Below are positions 17,733 to 26,740 of a DNA stretch of 39,551 nucleotides, piece after piece. Made by a program: the position numbers and the translations under genes. Each line of letters starts with the position of its first letter. The first letter of the stretch is position 1. This DNA is from Prevotellaceae bacterium UBA6398 (GTDB lineage: Bacteria; Bacteroidota; Bacteroidia; Bacteroidales; Bacteroidaceae): contig DJQA01000002.1 of NCBI GenBank assembly GCA_002437495.1, forward strand, positions 226-39,776, in the 5' to 3' direction. The notes below the pieces were generated by a model, which worked only from the letters and a program-made list of their open reading frames with translations, was not told where the DNA came from and made no database searches.

Positions 17733-17741
17733 GCAAAATTA
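17733..17741 (-). promoter_or_regulatory. Predicted metA promoter -7 box
   Basis: The minus-strand TAATTTTGC matches TAnnTTTGC, 22 bases before the chosen metA ATG. It implies a very short leader and decides the start codon. Confidence 0.65.
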
Positions 17742-17859
17742 CGAAAAAATCACACACACATATATCCCGCAAACCAATATCCGCCGTCATAAGCTAATCA
17801 AGCGAAACCCATTCCCCAAAGTTGCATGGAACAAAGTTAATCATGAAAGATGGACACAT

Positions 17860-18981
17860 TCAGCGGTTGAGCCTGTATCTTGCACCATTTAGGCTTTTCA
17901 CTATGCCGCGCATTTCCATTTCAAAAAGCACCGACATAAGTCGCGCCATAGGTATGTTGGTCTCCACCGTTATAAGGTTAATCTGCTTGCCGTCGCTGCC
18001 CTCGAGCGAGTCGGCTATTTTCTGTTCCTCAACGCTCAGTTGGGGGAAAAGTTCGGGGGCGGCGGGACTGACGGCCGCAGGATTTGTTTCGCAATCCCAG
18101 CACAAAGCCTTGATAAGAATTTCGGCCGATGTTATCATGCGCGCCTTGTTTTCCATAATCAGCATATTACACCCTTCGGAAGCCACATCGCCCACACGTC
18201 CGGGAAAGGCACACACCTCACGGTCGTAGCTCTCTGCCACAGATGCTGTGATGAGACTTCCACCCTTTGTCGCGCTCTCCACCACTATCGTGGCATCGGA
18301 AAGCCCGGCGATTATGCGATTTCTCCTAACAAAGTTCGTCTTTTCGGGAATTGTCCCTGAAGGAAACTCAGTAACAAGCCCTCCGTTCACCAACATATTT
18401 CTCGCGGTTTCGCGGTGCATTGCCGGATAAATTGTGTCAAGGCCGTGTGCAAGCACGCCAACCGTAGGAAGCCCGGCGGCAAGTGCGCCACGGTGGGCGT
18501 TGATGTCTATGCCGTAAGCCAATCCGCTTACAACCACCGTGCCGGGAGCCAAAACGGCAAGGTCGCGCGTGAGAGACTCGCACAATCCCCTACCATATTC
18601 GGTGCAATGGCGCGTGCCCACCACCGATATTACCCTGCGCGAATTGAGATTCGCACTTCCTTTGTAAAAAAGCACAAGAGGCGCATCGGCACACCCTTTA
18701 AGCCGCGCCGGATAATCGGCGTCTCCTATGCCGAGACATTGTATCCCGTTACGTTCGGCAAACTCCATTTCTTTTTCGGCAAGTGGCAGAATGTCTTCCA
18801 GTTTTCTCACCGTTTCCACGAGCCTTGGAGAGGCCTCCGGAACGGCATCCCTTATGTCGTTGCGGCTCTCCCACACGATAGTTGCGCTTCCCGCCCTGCG
18901 CCACAGTTCCAGAGCATTTGCGGGAGCATACTTAAACACAAAGGCTATTGCCGCCTCATAAAGGGTCTCGCGCGAAATCAT
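17860..18981 (-). CDS. dprA: DNA-processing protein DprA
   Basis: 373 residues, complete. DprA loads RecA on incoming single-stranded DNA during natural transformation. The central Rossmann-like domain carries VVVSGLAYGIDINAHRGAL, GVLAHGLDTIYP, and NRIIAGLSDATIVVES, then ATKGGSLITA, all characteristic. An N-terminal helical domain (about 1-75) and a C-terminal winged-helix domain (about 310-373) are present. It is the last gene of an operon with the DUF2851 and thioesterase genes, overlapping the latter's stop by 4 bases. DprA is widespread also in bacteria not known to be competent. Confidence 0.95.
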   Translation of the reverse strand: MISRETLYEAAIAFVFKYAPANALELWRRAGSATIVWESRNDIRDAVPEASPRLVETVRKLEDILPLAEKEMEFAERNGIQCLGIGDADYPARLKGCADAPLVLFYKGSANLNSRRVISVVGTRHCTEYGRGLCESLTRDLAVLAPGTVVVSGLAYGIDINAHRGALAAGLPTVGVLAHGLDTIYPAMHRETARNMLVNGGLVTEFPSGTIPEKTNFVRRNRIIAGLSDATIVVESATKGGSLITASVAESYDREVCAFPGRVGDVASEGCNMLIMENKARMITSAEILIKALCWDCETNPAAVSPAAPELFPQLSVEEQKIADSLEGSDGKQINLITVETNIPMARLMSVLFEMEMRGIVKSLNGARYRLNR

Positions 18982-19394
18982 GATTTTTCTGAAAGGGCGG
19001 CTACTTTTTCGTCAAGTTCCTTGCAAAGACCGAGCTTGCCGTTTACGAGACACACCACATCAACCCTGCTGCTGAAAACCATTCTGTCCTCGGGCAGGCG
19101 GAATATGTCTTGGTAAAAAACATAGCGCAAGCCCTCGCGCTCCATTGCAAGGCGGCTGACAAACTCGTCATCGCTGCGCAGCGGGGCTTTGAACCGCATA
19201 TTGTTCTGTGCCACAACGGCATCTATTCCCGCGTTGTGCATTTCGGCGAAGCTCATGCCTATCGAGTGGAGGAACACATGGCGGGTATGCTCCGTGTAGT
19301 GCTGGTAGTTTGCGTTGTTTACTATTCCTTGAAGGTCGCACTCGTAATCGCGTACCTCCATTTTCAGTTCAAATATATATTCCGGCTTTTTCAT
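18978..19394 (-). CDS. Acyl-CoA thioesterase, hotdog fold (YbgC/FadM type)
   Basis: 138 residues from the ATG at 19394. The 4HBT signature DLQGIVNNANYQHYTEHTRH places the catalytic aspartate at the start of the hotdog helix. Relatives hydrolyse acyl-CoA thioesters; the chain length cannot be read. The start overlaps the DUF2851 stop in an ATGA arrangement, and its own stop overlaps the dprA start in the same way, so the three are translationally coupled. An upstream in-frame start at 19448 would overlap the DUF2851 gene by 58 bases and is rejected. Confidence 0.88.
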   Translation of the reverse strand: MKKPEYIFELKMEVRDYECDLQGIVNNANYQHYTEHTRHVFLHSIGMSFAEMHNAGIDAVVAQNNMRFKAPLRSDDEFVSRLAMEREGLRYVFYQDIFRLPEDRMVFSSRVDVVCLVNGKLGLCKELDEKVAALSEKS

Positions 19395-20707
19395 TGCATT
19401 GTCTGTTTTGTTGTTCTTGACATAAGATATTCGTATCCCCAGCTGCACCGCAGGCAGTCCCGCCTGTCGCAGTAGCGTGTCTTAAGATGTATCAGTGCCT
19501 GTGAGTCGGCAGCGGAACGCGGGGCTATGCCGAGCGACTTCCACGTTCGCGTTATGAAATTATCTTCGGCCGGCAGCGATGCAAACAGTTCGAGCGAACG
19601 GCTTTCCATACCGCTTTCACCGCGATAGCGCCCATAGGCGAAAAGCAGCGGCACAACAGAATTGAGCACAAGCAGGTTGAGCGAGCGCAGTCCGAGACTC
19701 TTTTCGCCCTCGGGGCTTTCACATCCGAACATATAGTGCTTACGCCAATAATCCGCAACTCCTGTTTCAAGCCGCTTGCGCACTTCCTTCAACCCACCGG
19801 GAGCGGTTAGCGCGGCAAGCGAGATTGCGCCTTTGGCATAAAGGGTTGCAAGTTGCGACAGCCTTATGTGCGGAAAATTCTGCGGTCGCGTGCGCAACAG
19901 CTTCCAATGCTCTACGGGCATGGGTGCAAGCGAAAACTTGTGGGAAAGGAAAGTGTATTCACTCGCAAGTTTTGAGAGCCACCCCTCACGCAATGCCGCA
20001 TCCCTGTATTTTAACGGAACGGAACTTTCGTTGAGCAGCCCCGCCTGGCCAAGGAACATTGCTTCCACTTGAAAGGGATTGTCGCGGTGCTTCCCCACCG
20101 CGCTTAGCGGCACGCTGTAAGCCCATTCTTCGAAAGCATCGCCGTTTACTCCGAAGCCGAAATTGCGGGCCACTGTTACGAAGCACACTTTTTCCCAGTC
20201 GTTTTCGCAACGCCGCAGACAATCGTATATGCGCGCCACCTTGGCTTCGAGGCGTTCCACATGGAGCGACGACAACCGGCTCTTTACTTTTATGTCGGGC
20301 AGATTGCGCACATTGCGCCAACACGGCGGGAAACGCTCCTCGCGGCTTAGTTCCGAATAGTTATCCTCAACATACTTCGGCACGTGCATGATAAACTGAG
20401 GCAACTGCCTGCCATTGCAGTCAAACACTTCGGTATCGGCTTCCGAAACCACGTGCAGCACAACGTTGGCATATTTTGGATCTTTGTCGTGTCCATGTCT
20501 CACCCAGTCGCTGCTTTTGGTATGTATCTCCACATTCCCTGCAAATTCCGTCCCATCTATTCTCACCACGCCTCCGAGAAAGTCGGGCCCGGCGTCATTG
20601 TTGTGCACACCGGGGGTTATTATCTCAAGCGATACGCCATGGGTTGTTTCAAGCCCTATGGCGGGATAAAGCCTGTTTTGCCATGTGTAGTGCAGAAGTC
20701 GCTCCAT
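19391..20707 (-). CDS. DUF2851 family protein
   Basis: 438 residues, function unknown. The N-terminal block (ERLLHYTWQNRLYPA, then PGVHNNDAGPDFLGGVVRID and GNVEIHTKSSDWVRHGHD) is characteristic of DUF2851, a Bacteroidetes-centred family. The residue pattern (ND..GPDF, GNVEIH, WxxHxHxxD) resembles a nuclease-like metal site, which is only an inference. The C-terminus has a cysteine cluster, YCDRRDCLRCSWGYEYL. It is the first gene of the thioesterase/dprA operon, with a promoter box close upstream. The linkage to dprA hints at DNA handling but does not prove it. Confidence 0.85.
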   Translation of the reverse strand: MERLLHYTWQNRLYPAIGLETTHGVSLEIITPGVHNNDAGPDFLGGVVRIDGTEFAGNVEIHTKSSDWVRHGHDKDPKYANVVLHVVSEADTEVFDCNGRQLPQFIMHVPKYVEDNYSELSREERFPPCWRNVRNLPDIKVKSRLSSLHVERLEAKVARIYDCLRRCENDWEKVCFVTVARNFGFGVNGDAFEEWAYSVPLSAVGKHRDNPFQVEAMFLGQAGLLNESSVPLKYRDAALREGWLSKLASEYTFLSHKFSLAPMPVEHWKLLRTRPQNFPHIRLSQLATLYAKGAISLAALTAPGGLKEVRKRLETGVADYWRKHYMFGCESPEGEKSLGLRSLNLLVLNSVVPLLFAYGRYRGESGMESRSLELFASLPAEDNFITRTWKSLGIAPRSAADSQALIHLKTRYCDRRDCLRCSWGYEYLMSRTTKQTMQ

Positions 20708-20727
20708 TTTTGCCTTTCTTTAATCAG

Positions 20728-20736
20728 GCAAAGGTA
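20728..20736 (-). promoter_or_regulatory. Predicted promoter of the DUF2851/thioesterase/dprA operon
   Basis: The minus-strand TACCTTTGC matches TAnnTTTGC, 20 bases before the DUF2851 ATG. Confidence 0.6.
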
Positions 20737-20791
20737 ATATTTATTTCCGGATATTTCACACCCGGCATGCAACGTGTTCCGCCTTTAACCG

Positions 20792-21418
20792 TCATATTTT
20801 GTCGGGCGGCACAATTCCGTGCATAACGGCGTATATTGCGAGTGTCGCCACGGATTTTGCATGCAGCTTTTCCATTATGTTCCTGCGGTGGGTTATCACT
20901 GTTGTCGTGCTTATGTTCAGTCGGTCGGCTATTTCCTTGTTGATATGCCCCGTTACAAGCTCGCGCAAAACCTCCACTTCTCTCGGGGTGAGTTCCTGCG
21001 CCCTCGCTGCCCCGCCATCGTTGCGCCTGATATTCTCGGGCAGCCCGCGTCCCCCGCCATGTGCCATCTGCTCCATTTTAAGAAACTCGCGCAAAAGCGA
21101 ACGGCTGTCGAGCGTTGCATCGAGTGTGCGGAAACACGCGGGAACGGCAGAATGTTCCCCGCCCTCGGTTACGATAATGGTTTTGTGGCACAGGGGCATG
21201 AAAAAATCACGGTTTTCAACAAAAATGCCTGCGGATATAAAAAAATGGAAAAATCCGGATACCTGCGACCCGCATATTTCGTCAATGCTGTTGAACACGC
21301 ACACCCCGACCATGGGCATTACACTCTCTATAAGCGATGCAAGCCCGTTTGCGGCAAGCGTGTTGCGGCAAACAACGGCTATCTGCGGCTTAAAGCCCCT
21401 ACGATTTTGCTCCTCCAT
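20792..21418 (-). CDS. LuxR/NarL-type transcriptional regulator
   Basis: 208 residues from the ATG at 21418. The C-terminal HTH is of the LuxR class: LTPREVEVLRELVTGHINKE, then IADRLNISTTTVITHRRNI and MEKLHAKSVATLAIYAV. The N-terminal part (IAVVCRNTLAANGLASLI onward) has the shape of a receiver domain, but the usual phospho-acceptor and acidic pocket are not obvious, so it may be a degenerate receiver. The promoter box at 21439-21447 lies 21 bases upstream and excludes the longer start at 21502. It is divergent from the GH28-like gene, whose control it could share. Confidence 0.85.
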   Translation of the reverse strand: MEEQNRRGFKPQIAVVCRNTLAANGLASLIESVMPMVGVCVFNSIDEICGSQVSGFFHFFISAGIFVENRDFFMPLCHKTIIVTEGGEHSAVPACFRTLDATLDSRSLLREFLKMEQMAHGGGRGLPENIRRNDGGAARAQELTPREVEVLRELVTGHINKEIADRLNISTTTVITHRRNIMEKLHAKSVATLAIYAVMHGIVPPDKI

Positions 21419-21438
21419 CGACTGTTTTGCTGTGAAAT

Positions 21439-21447
21439 GCAAAATTA
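21439..21447 (-). promoter_or_regulatory. Predicted promoter of the LuxR-type gene
   Basis: The minus-strand TAATTTTGC matches TAnnTTTGC, just upstream of the chosen ATG. The rest of 21448-21853 holds repeat copy 5 and the promoter of the GH28-like gene. Confidence 0.6.
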
Positions 21448-21532
21448 CGCTTTTCCGCTCATTTTCCGAGAGGAACACTTGGAAACAAATTTCCCTAAAC
21501 ATACTGATTGCCCTTTATTTTTCGCATTCCCT

Positions 21533-21620
21533 AAAAAACCACATCGGACATGGAAAAAACTACGTCCTATGTAGAAAAAACTACATCAGACATAATTCAA
21601 ATTACATCGCACCTTTTTCC
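21533..21620 (-). repeat. Dispersed intergenic repeat, copy 5
   Basis: Reverse-complement orientation. From right to left: the head GGAAAAAGGTGCGATG, then the TTTGAATTATGTCTGATG unit, the CTACATAGGACGTAG unit and the CCATGTCCGATGTGG unit. It lies between two divergent promoters. Confidence 0.85.
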
Positions 21621-21793
21621 TACCGTTGCATGTGTTTGTAAACCAAAAAGTTACACAGCAAATGCCATATCAAACCAAATTGCTGTGATTCAGGTTGTTG
21701 TGCGTTTTATTCACAAAAGCCTTTTTCCCCGCACTGTTTCCTTTACATCTCTTCTGCTTTTTGCCACTTCGTCGCAAAAAGTTTTTTTTTAAT

Positions 21794-21802
21794 TAACTTT
21801 GC
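21794..21802 (+). promoter_or_regulatory. Predicted promoter of the GH28-like gene
   Basis: TAACTTTGC matches TAnnTTTGC, 51 bases upstream of the ATG. A TTTG at 21760-21763 is too distant to be a normal -33 element. Confidence 0.55.
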
Positions 21803-21853
21803 GCACAACGGCAACATAAATACCGCATTATCCCATAAAAACACCGGCACTAA

Positions 21854-24670
21854 ATGAAACAATATTTACTTGCACTTGCACTGCTTTTGGCATTTTTCCA
21901 ATTGCCCGCCACGGCGCAGGAAACGATAAAATCCTTGCACGACTACTCGCACAGGGTGTCGCTCGCAAACAAAAAGGCGATAGCCCTGTTTGAGAACGGA
22001 ACGGATGGCTTTGAGGCACGCGGCGGAGCGGCAAGCGTGGAGCTTACCGATGGTAAGGATTTCCATACTGCCGTGCACGAAGGCAAACGGGCTATGATGG
22101 TGAGAAGCAAAACCGTGAGCGGAGACACATGGCGCACCGCAGGGCGCAGCTTTGCCAAAAAACTCAATCTGAAAAAGACGCCTTTCATACAGTTCGCTAT
22201 TTTCGCCCGCACAGCCCCCATACAGGAAATTTTCGTTAAACTAACGCTGAAAAGCGGCGAGAATGGCTTCGACTGCGTGGCACGCATAATTCCCACGCTT
22301 TGGCGCACGGTGGCTTTCGACTGCACCGGGTGCGAATTTCTTGCCAATGTGGATGGCATTGAAATAGGGCTTTGCTCCCCCACCCCCGACACTTGGAGTA
22401 AAGGAAGTGAATTCCTCGTTGACGGAATATTTGCCGGCACGCCTATCGACTTCGACTTCACAGTTCCGCAAAGCACAGGAGTGTTCAAAACCACAAGCGG
22501 AAAAATATCATACGCCGATGACGCCCTTGTTTACACTTTCAAGAAACCGGGAGCGGTTTATACCAACTCGCTTTCGGGAAGCACAAACAACATATTCAGT
22601 CCGCCGGCAAGCGAGCGCAACACCATACGCGCCGTAATCGACAACCGTTGCGGGGCCGACAGCATACGCGTTAGCTACACCACCGACAGGGACAGCGTGT
22701 TCGGAAACCACTCCAAGGTTTTCGCCCTTTCGAAAACCGCAGGCAGAAAGAACTATTTTTTCAACATGTCCGACATTCCTACAGAGGGCAACTACGCGGG
22801 CATTATGTTCGAACCGCTCGGTGCGGGAAAGGGAAGCATGGCAATCGACCGCATAACCTTTGAGCGAGAAGAGCCTATACACAGAAAAACAGGGAAAATA
22901 CTGTCGTGCCGGGCCGACAGCACAATGATACACATCGTTGCCTGCATAGGCGCAAAGGCGGCAAGGGAATACAAAGAACTGAACATATACACCCTTCCGC
23001 TTATTTACAACTTCGATTTCGGCAAAGGCAAAAAAATATATTCCACAAAAAAACTCGCGTCTGAAACCGGAATAGACGACCTGCCGCTTATGCGCACCGA
23101 CAAACCGGGGATGACACACCTTGCCTCGCGCTTCATAGCCACACTGTCAGACGGCAGGGAAGAAGTGCCTGTAGGCTCGCCCTTCTACATTGAGAATTGG
23201 GAGGATTTCACCGAAAACCCATACGATTTCCTCGTTACCGAAGAAAACTTCAATGTGCTCGACTATGGAGCCAAGGGAGACGGCTTCACCGATGACACAC
23301 GCGCATTCCAGCTTGCCGTAAACGCCGCAAGCGGGGCGGGAAGCGGAAGGGTTGTTGTGCCGGGTAGCAACGACCCTTACGGACGGCGGTACGTAATAAC
23401 GAGCGTTGAGCTGAAACACGACGTGGAGCTGAAAATTGAAAAAGGGGCTGTGTTGTGGCAGAGCGGAGACCGCAGAGACTACGACTATTCGCCGCTCTAC
23501 GGACACGACATGGTAATACCCGGCAATCCCCGTACTCACGCGCACTTTGCCAACAAGCCGCTGCTGGTTGCCCAAAACCAATACCGCATAAAGATTTGCG
23601 GTGGCGGCGCAATAAGAATGAACGACCTCTACACCAAAGACCCCGACATTGCCAACTATGCAACAAACTGCGAAGACAGAATACACATCGTACCCATGGC
23701 GTTCGGCGACTGCCACGACCTTGTGCTACAAGACTTCGACATTACGCGAGCAAACTGTTACCATACGAGTTTCGACAACGACTCGAACCTTTTCGTTGGA
23801 AACGTCAAGATGTACGATCCCGCCTGCACGAATGCCGGCGGGCTGGAACTTGGCAGCGGAACGCACAGAGTTAAAATAGAGCGTTGCTTCTTCGAATCGA
23901 ACGATGACGGAGTTATGCTCTCGTCATCATATCGCAACCCGATACACAACGTGTTGCCTTGGAGAGCATATCACGACCGAAGCCCGCACGGCGCAAGAAA
24001 TGTTACGGTGGAGCATTCCTATTTCGGCAGCGGGGCAGGAAAAGCCATTGCCATAATGCCATGGGGAAATACAAACCCGGAGCCGCAAAACCAAATTATA
24101 GACAGCGTGAAAATAACCGATTGCATTCTCGCCGGAGAATACTCTGTGGGAATCCGGCACGATAACCACTTTGACGGCAAAGCGTTCACAAACTCCGAGA
24201 CCGATGATTTCTCCACGGTACAGGATTTCCGTATTTTCAACAACGAATACGTAAACGAGTGCAACCTACTTTGCGTTACGCCCACGAATTTCCGCAACGA
24301 CTGCGGCATTCCTTCGAGCCCGACAATCCTTAACGGCAGGTTCAAGGACGGACGTTGCCATTGGAGCCGCACGGGAAATGTTAGAATTATGCGCGGCGTA
24401 GCAGAAATAAAGGCAGGACAATTTCTCTACCAAGGACTAACGCTGAAAAAGGGCAAATATGCCTTAACGATAAACGCATCGGGAAACGGGGAGATTAAGG
24501 CTGTGAACAGCGAAAGCAACACAACCGTGAAATCTTTCAAATTCTCCAACCGCGAAACAATACCGGTTGTATTGGAATTTACCATAAAAAACAGCGGAGA
24601 CTATATGCTCGGAATCGAGGGTGGCAATGCCAAGGTTGTGTCGGCGGAACTTAAAAAAGCCGATCGATAA
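21854..24670 (+). CDS. Secreted GH28-like right-handed beta-helix protein (polygalacturonase-like), multidomain
   Basis: 938 residues with a signal peptide (MKQYLLALALLLAFFQLPAT, cleaved near AQ). Residues of about 25-455 appear to form two or more beta-sandwich modules. A pectate-lyase/GH28 beta-helix domain begins at about 463 with NVLDYGAKGDGFTDDTRAFQ, the classic opening. Its likely acid pair is in SNDDGVMLSS (D684, D685), with FDNDSN upstream. About 850-938 looks like a further carbohydrate-binding-type sandwich. GH28 enzymes hydrolyse galacturonan or related glycans, but the GHG and RIK motifs of true polygalacturonases are not evident, so the substrate is uncertain. No SusC/SusD pair is nearby. 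Confidence 0.82.
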   Translation: MKQYLLALALLLAFFQLPATAQETIKSLHDYSHRVSLANKKAIALFENGTDGFEARGGAASVELTDGKDFHTAVHEGKRAMMVRSKTVSGDTWRTAGRSFAKKLNLKKTPFIQFAIFARTAPIQEIFVKLTLKSGENGFDCVARIIPTLWRTVAFDCTGCEFLANVDGIEIGLCSPTPDTWSKGSEFLVDGIFAGTPIDFDFTVPQSTGVFKTTSGKISYADDALVYTFKKPGAVYTNSLSGSTNNIFSPPASERNTIRAVIDNRCGADSIRVSYTTDRDSVFGNHSKVFALSKTAGRKNYFFNMSDIPTEGNYAGIMFEPLGAGKGSMAIDRITFEREEPIHRKTGKILSCRADSTMIHIVACIGAKAAREYKELNIYTLPLIYNFDFGKGKKIYSTKKLASETGIDDLPLMRTDKPGMTHLASRFIATLSDGREEVPVGSPFYIENWEDFTENPYDFLVTEENFNVLDYGAKGDGFTDDTRAFQLAVNAASGAGSGRVVVPGSNDPYGRRYVITSVELKHDVELKIEKGAVLWQSGDRRDYDYSPLYGHDMVIPGNPRTHAHFANKPLLVAQNQYRIKICGGGAIRMNDLYTKDPDIANYATNCEDRIHIVPMAFGDCHDLVLQDFDITRANCYHTSFDNDSNLFVGNVKMYDPACTNAGGLELGSGTHRVKIERCFFESNDDGVMLSSSYRNPIHNVLPWRAYHDRSPHGARNVTVEHSYFGSGAGKAIAIMPWGNTNPEPQNQIIDSVKITDCILAGEYSVGIRHDNHFDGKAFTNSETDDFSTVQDFRIFNNEYVNECNLLCVTPTNFRNDCGIPSSPTILNGRFKDGRCHWSRTGNVRIMRGVAEIKAGQFLYQGLTLKKGKYALTINASGNGEIKAVNSESNTTVKSFKFSNRETIPVVLEFTIKNSGDYMLGIEGGNAKVVSAELKKADR

Positions 24671-24700
24671 ACGTAAAATACTGCGGCAAACTGCAAGGAT

Positions 24701-25465
24701 CTAAGGTTTGCTCTCCCCTTCGACATAATTCTCCATAAAAAGATGCTCGCCGTCATACACAGCGTAAGTGAAAAGCGAAATCCACTCGCCTATAACAAGA
24801 AGACGAGAGTCTTGCGACAATTTCATGTCAATCTCTATATGCCTGTGCCCGAAAACAAAATAGTTTATCTCCGGGTGGGTTGTAAGGTATTCTCTTGCAA
24901 ACCTAACAAGCGGCTCCTTGTTCGCGCCCAAAAACGCAGGCTCCTTGCCGTCAACCCTCTTAAGACGCGAATGTTTTGCCCACGAAAGCCCGAACTGCAT
25001 AGCCCAGCGCGGGTGTAGGCAGGAAAACATCCGCCTACAAACGCGGCTGTGGAAAACGGCGCGGAGCATCTTGAATTTTCGGTCATCGCAGCCAAGTCCG
25101 TCGCCATGGCCTAGGAAAAAGATTTTTCCGTATATCTCCACCGTAACAGGCTCGCGGTGAACAATCATGCCACACTCTTTTTCGAAATAGTCAAGAAACC
25201 AAAGATCGTGGTTTCCGGCGAAAAAGTGCACCTCCACCCCGCTGTCGGTCAGCTCGCTGATCTTGCCAAGAAAGCGCGTGTAGCCCTTTGGCACAACATA
25301 TTTATATTCGTACCAAAAGTCGAACATATCGCCGAGCATATAAACGGCGGCAGCATGGGGCTTTATATCGTCAAGAAAACGCACGAGCCTTCGTTCCTGC
25401 GTGCGGCGATGCATGGTGGCCCATGAGCCGAGATGCGCGTCCGAAATGAAATATACGTTCTTCAT
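24701..25465 (-). CDS. lpxH: UDP-2,3-diacylglucosamine diphosphatase (LpxH-like metallophosphoesterase)
   Basis: 254 residues. Calcineurin-type motifs are all present in order: SDAHLGS, GDMFDFWYE, GNHD, GHGDGLG and FGHRHIEI. The GDMFDFWYE form and the length fit LpxH or its relatives, which cleave the pyrophosphate of UDP-diacylglucosamine in lipid A synthesis at the inner membrane. A paralogue with another pyrophosphate substrate cannot be ruled out. The ATG at 25465 lies 4 bases after the stop of the SufT-like gene, so the two form an operon; the upstream in-frame start at 25501 would overlap that gene. Confidence 0.85.
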   Translation of the reverse strand: MKNVYFISDAHLGSWATMHRRTQERRLVRFLDDIKPHAAAVYMLGDMFDFWYEYKYVVPKGYTRFLGKISELTDSGVEVHFFAGNHDLWFLDYFEKECGMIVHREPVTVEIYGKIFFLGHGDGLGCDDRKFKMLRAVFHSRVCRRMFSCLHPRWAMQFGLSWAKHSRLKRVDGKEPAFLGANKEPLVRFAREYLTTHPEINYFVFGHRHIEIDMKLSQDSRLLVIGEWISLFTYAVYDGEHLFMENYVEGESKP

Positions 25466-25469
25466 CCCA

Positions 25470-25790
25470 TTACATAAACCCGAGGTCAACCTTTGCCTCA
25501 TCGCTCATCATCGACTGATCCCAAACGGGGTCGAACACAAGGTTCACATTAGCCTGCTTAACATCCTCGATTCCCTCGAGTTTCTGGCGCACGTCCTCCA
25601 TTATATAGTCGCCCATGGGGCAGTTGGGGGCGGTAAGCGTCATGTCAACGTCCAAAGTCCCATCGTCTTTCAAATCTATCTTGTAAACAAGCCCAAGGTC
25701 GTATATGTTAACCGGTATTTCGGGATCGTACACGGTTTTAAGCACCTCGACAATGCGTTCCTCGGTTTTCTGCCTTTCTTCTTCAGTCAT
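25470..25790 (-). CDS. MIP18/DUF59 family Fe-S assembly protein (SufT-like)
   Basis: 106 residues. The DUF59 signature is complete: VYDPEIPVNIYDLGLVY, then TLTAPNCPMGDYIMEDV with the conserved cysteine, and FDPVWDQSMMSDEAKVDLGF at the end. Family members help deliver iron-sulfur clusters to target enzymes in the cytoplasm. No suf or isc genes are in the window. The ATG at 25790 is preferred to an in-frame codon at 25832 because it gives the normal family length. A candidate -7 box, TACTTTTG (25830-25837, minus strand), overlaps the T-tract of the upstream terminator. Confidence 0.88.
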   Translation of the reverse strand: MTEEERQKTEERIVEVLKTVYDPEIPVNIYDLGLVYKIDLKDDGTLDVDMTLTAPNCPMGDYIMEDVRQKLEGIEDVKQANVNLVFDPVWDQSMMSDEAKVDLGFM

Positions 25791-25840
25791 ATTTCTTTGC
25801 CTTTGCAAGGCATTTTTCGTATTGTTCCACAAAAGTAAAA

Positions 25841-25863
25841 AAGCCCCGGGGCATTGTGCCCCG
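25841..25863 (-). terminator. Terminator of the TlpA-like gene
   Basis: On the minus strand the stem CGGGGCA/TGCCCCG (25847-25853 with 25857-25863, loop of 3) is followed by GGGCTTTTTTACTTTT. It lies about 25 bases past the stop of the TlpA-like gene and separates it from the SufT-like gene. Confidence 0.75.
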
Positions 25864-25886
25864 AGGTGCGTTGTGCCCGCGCGGGC

Positions 25887-26444
25887 TTATTTCTTGCCGA
25901 GCGCCTTCTCTATTTCGAGCTTTATAACCCCGTTGCCGGGATAGCCGCCCTCCGTGAGGTTCGAGAAAGCAGTGGAGCCGTCCTTGTTCACGAGCTTGTA
26001 GCACGGAATGCCGCGCACGCCCTGCTCCTCGCAAAGGGTTTTCCACTGCGCCTTGGTAAGGCGGTAATGGTCGCCGGCTATGTTGGGAATCATCTCTTTC
26101 CAAGTATTTTCGGGGGATGTCTCGCCGGTTATGTAAACAAACTTCGCGCCCTTATTCATAAGTGCCGGCTTTATGGAGTCAACCGAAACCATGGCCTGAC
26201 GGCAAGGACCGCACCAAGTGGCCCAAAGGTCTATGAAAACAACCTTGCCTTTGTAGTTTTTCTGTATGGTTTCGAGAATCTTGCTCGTTACGGCAAGCGG
26301 CAATGTCTTAACCTTGAAATTCTTTTTGTCTGCAGCAACCTGCTCAGCATTTTCAGTGCCGGCAACCTTGGGGGCGCTCTTCCTTGCGCACGACGGCATA
26401 ACAGCCATAACAGCGCAAATCACCAGTAAAAAAGCTTTTTTCAT
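25887..26444 (-). CDS. TlpA-like thioredoxin-fold lipoprotein
   Basis: 185 residues from the ATG at 26444. A lipoprotein signal with lipobox MPSC (Cys 19) is followed by a thioredoxin fold with the active site WATWCGPC (C78, C81) and a cis-proline in RGIPCY. The pattern FIDLWATWCGPCRQAM is that of TlpA/ResA-type periplasmic reductases, which reduce disulfides in apocytochromes or other envelope proteins. An extra Cys beside the cis-proline (IPCY) is unusual. The chosen start lies after a promoter box at 26474-26482. Confidence 0.88.
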   Translation of the reverse strand: MKKAFLLVICAVMAVMPSCARKSAPKVAGTENAEQVAADKKNFKVKTLPLAVTSKILETIQKNYKGKVVFIDLWATWCGPCRQAMVSVDSIKPALMNKGAKFVYITGETSPENTWKEMIPNIAGDHYRLTKAQWKTLCEEQGVRGIPCYKLVNKDGSTAFSNLTEGGYPGNGVIKLEIEKALGKK

Positions 26445-26473
26445 CTTTGCATAAAACTTAGTTCGACATTTCT

Positions 26474-26482
26474 GCAAACTTA
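26474..26482 (-). promoter_or_regulatory. Predicted promoter of the TlpA-like gene
   Basis: The minus-strand TAAGTTTGC matches TAnnTTTGC, 29 bases upstream of the chosen ATG. From here to 26740 nothing else is recognised. Confidence 0.6.
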
Positions 26483-26740
26483 CACAAAATATTTGGAATA
26501 GCCTCACACAACAAACACCCGCAAATCATGAAAAGAAAAAGCCGATACAGACCTTCGTCTGGGGCAAGAAATCATAAAAGCCAAGGTTGCCCGGTGTACC
26601 CCACGGCACACCCATGCAGCCGTCTTTATGCCAAAGAGACGTAAGAGTGTTCCAATTCTGCGTAAAACACTTATTTCCAAAAAGTTAACCACATAAAGAA
26701 TATTCTTTGTAACGATTTGTTTTTCAGGTGTTTGCAACAG

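Noticed and set aside
26504..26737. A 77-residue minus-strand frame upstream of the TlpA-like gene
   Set aside because: It has no recognisable features, and the region already holds a promoter for the TlpA-like gene. There is no sign of coding bias.
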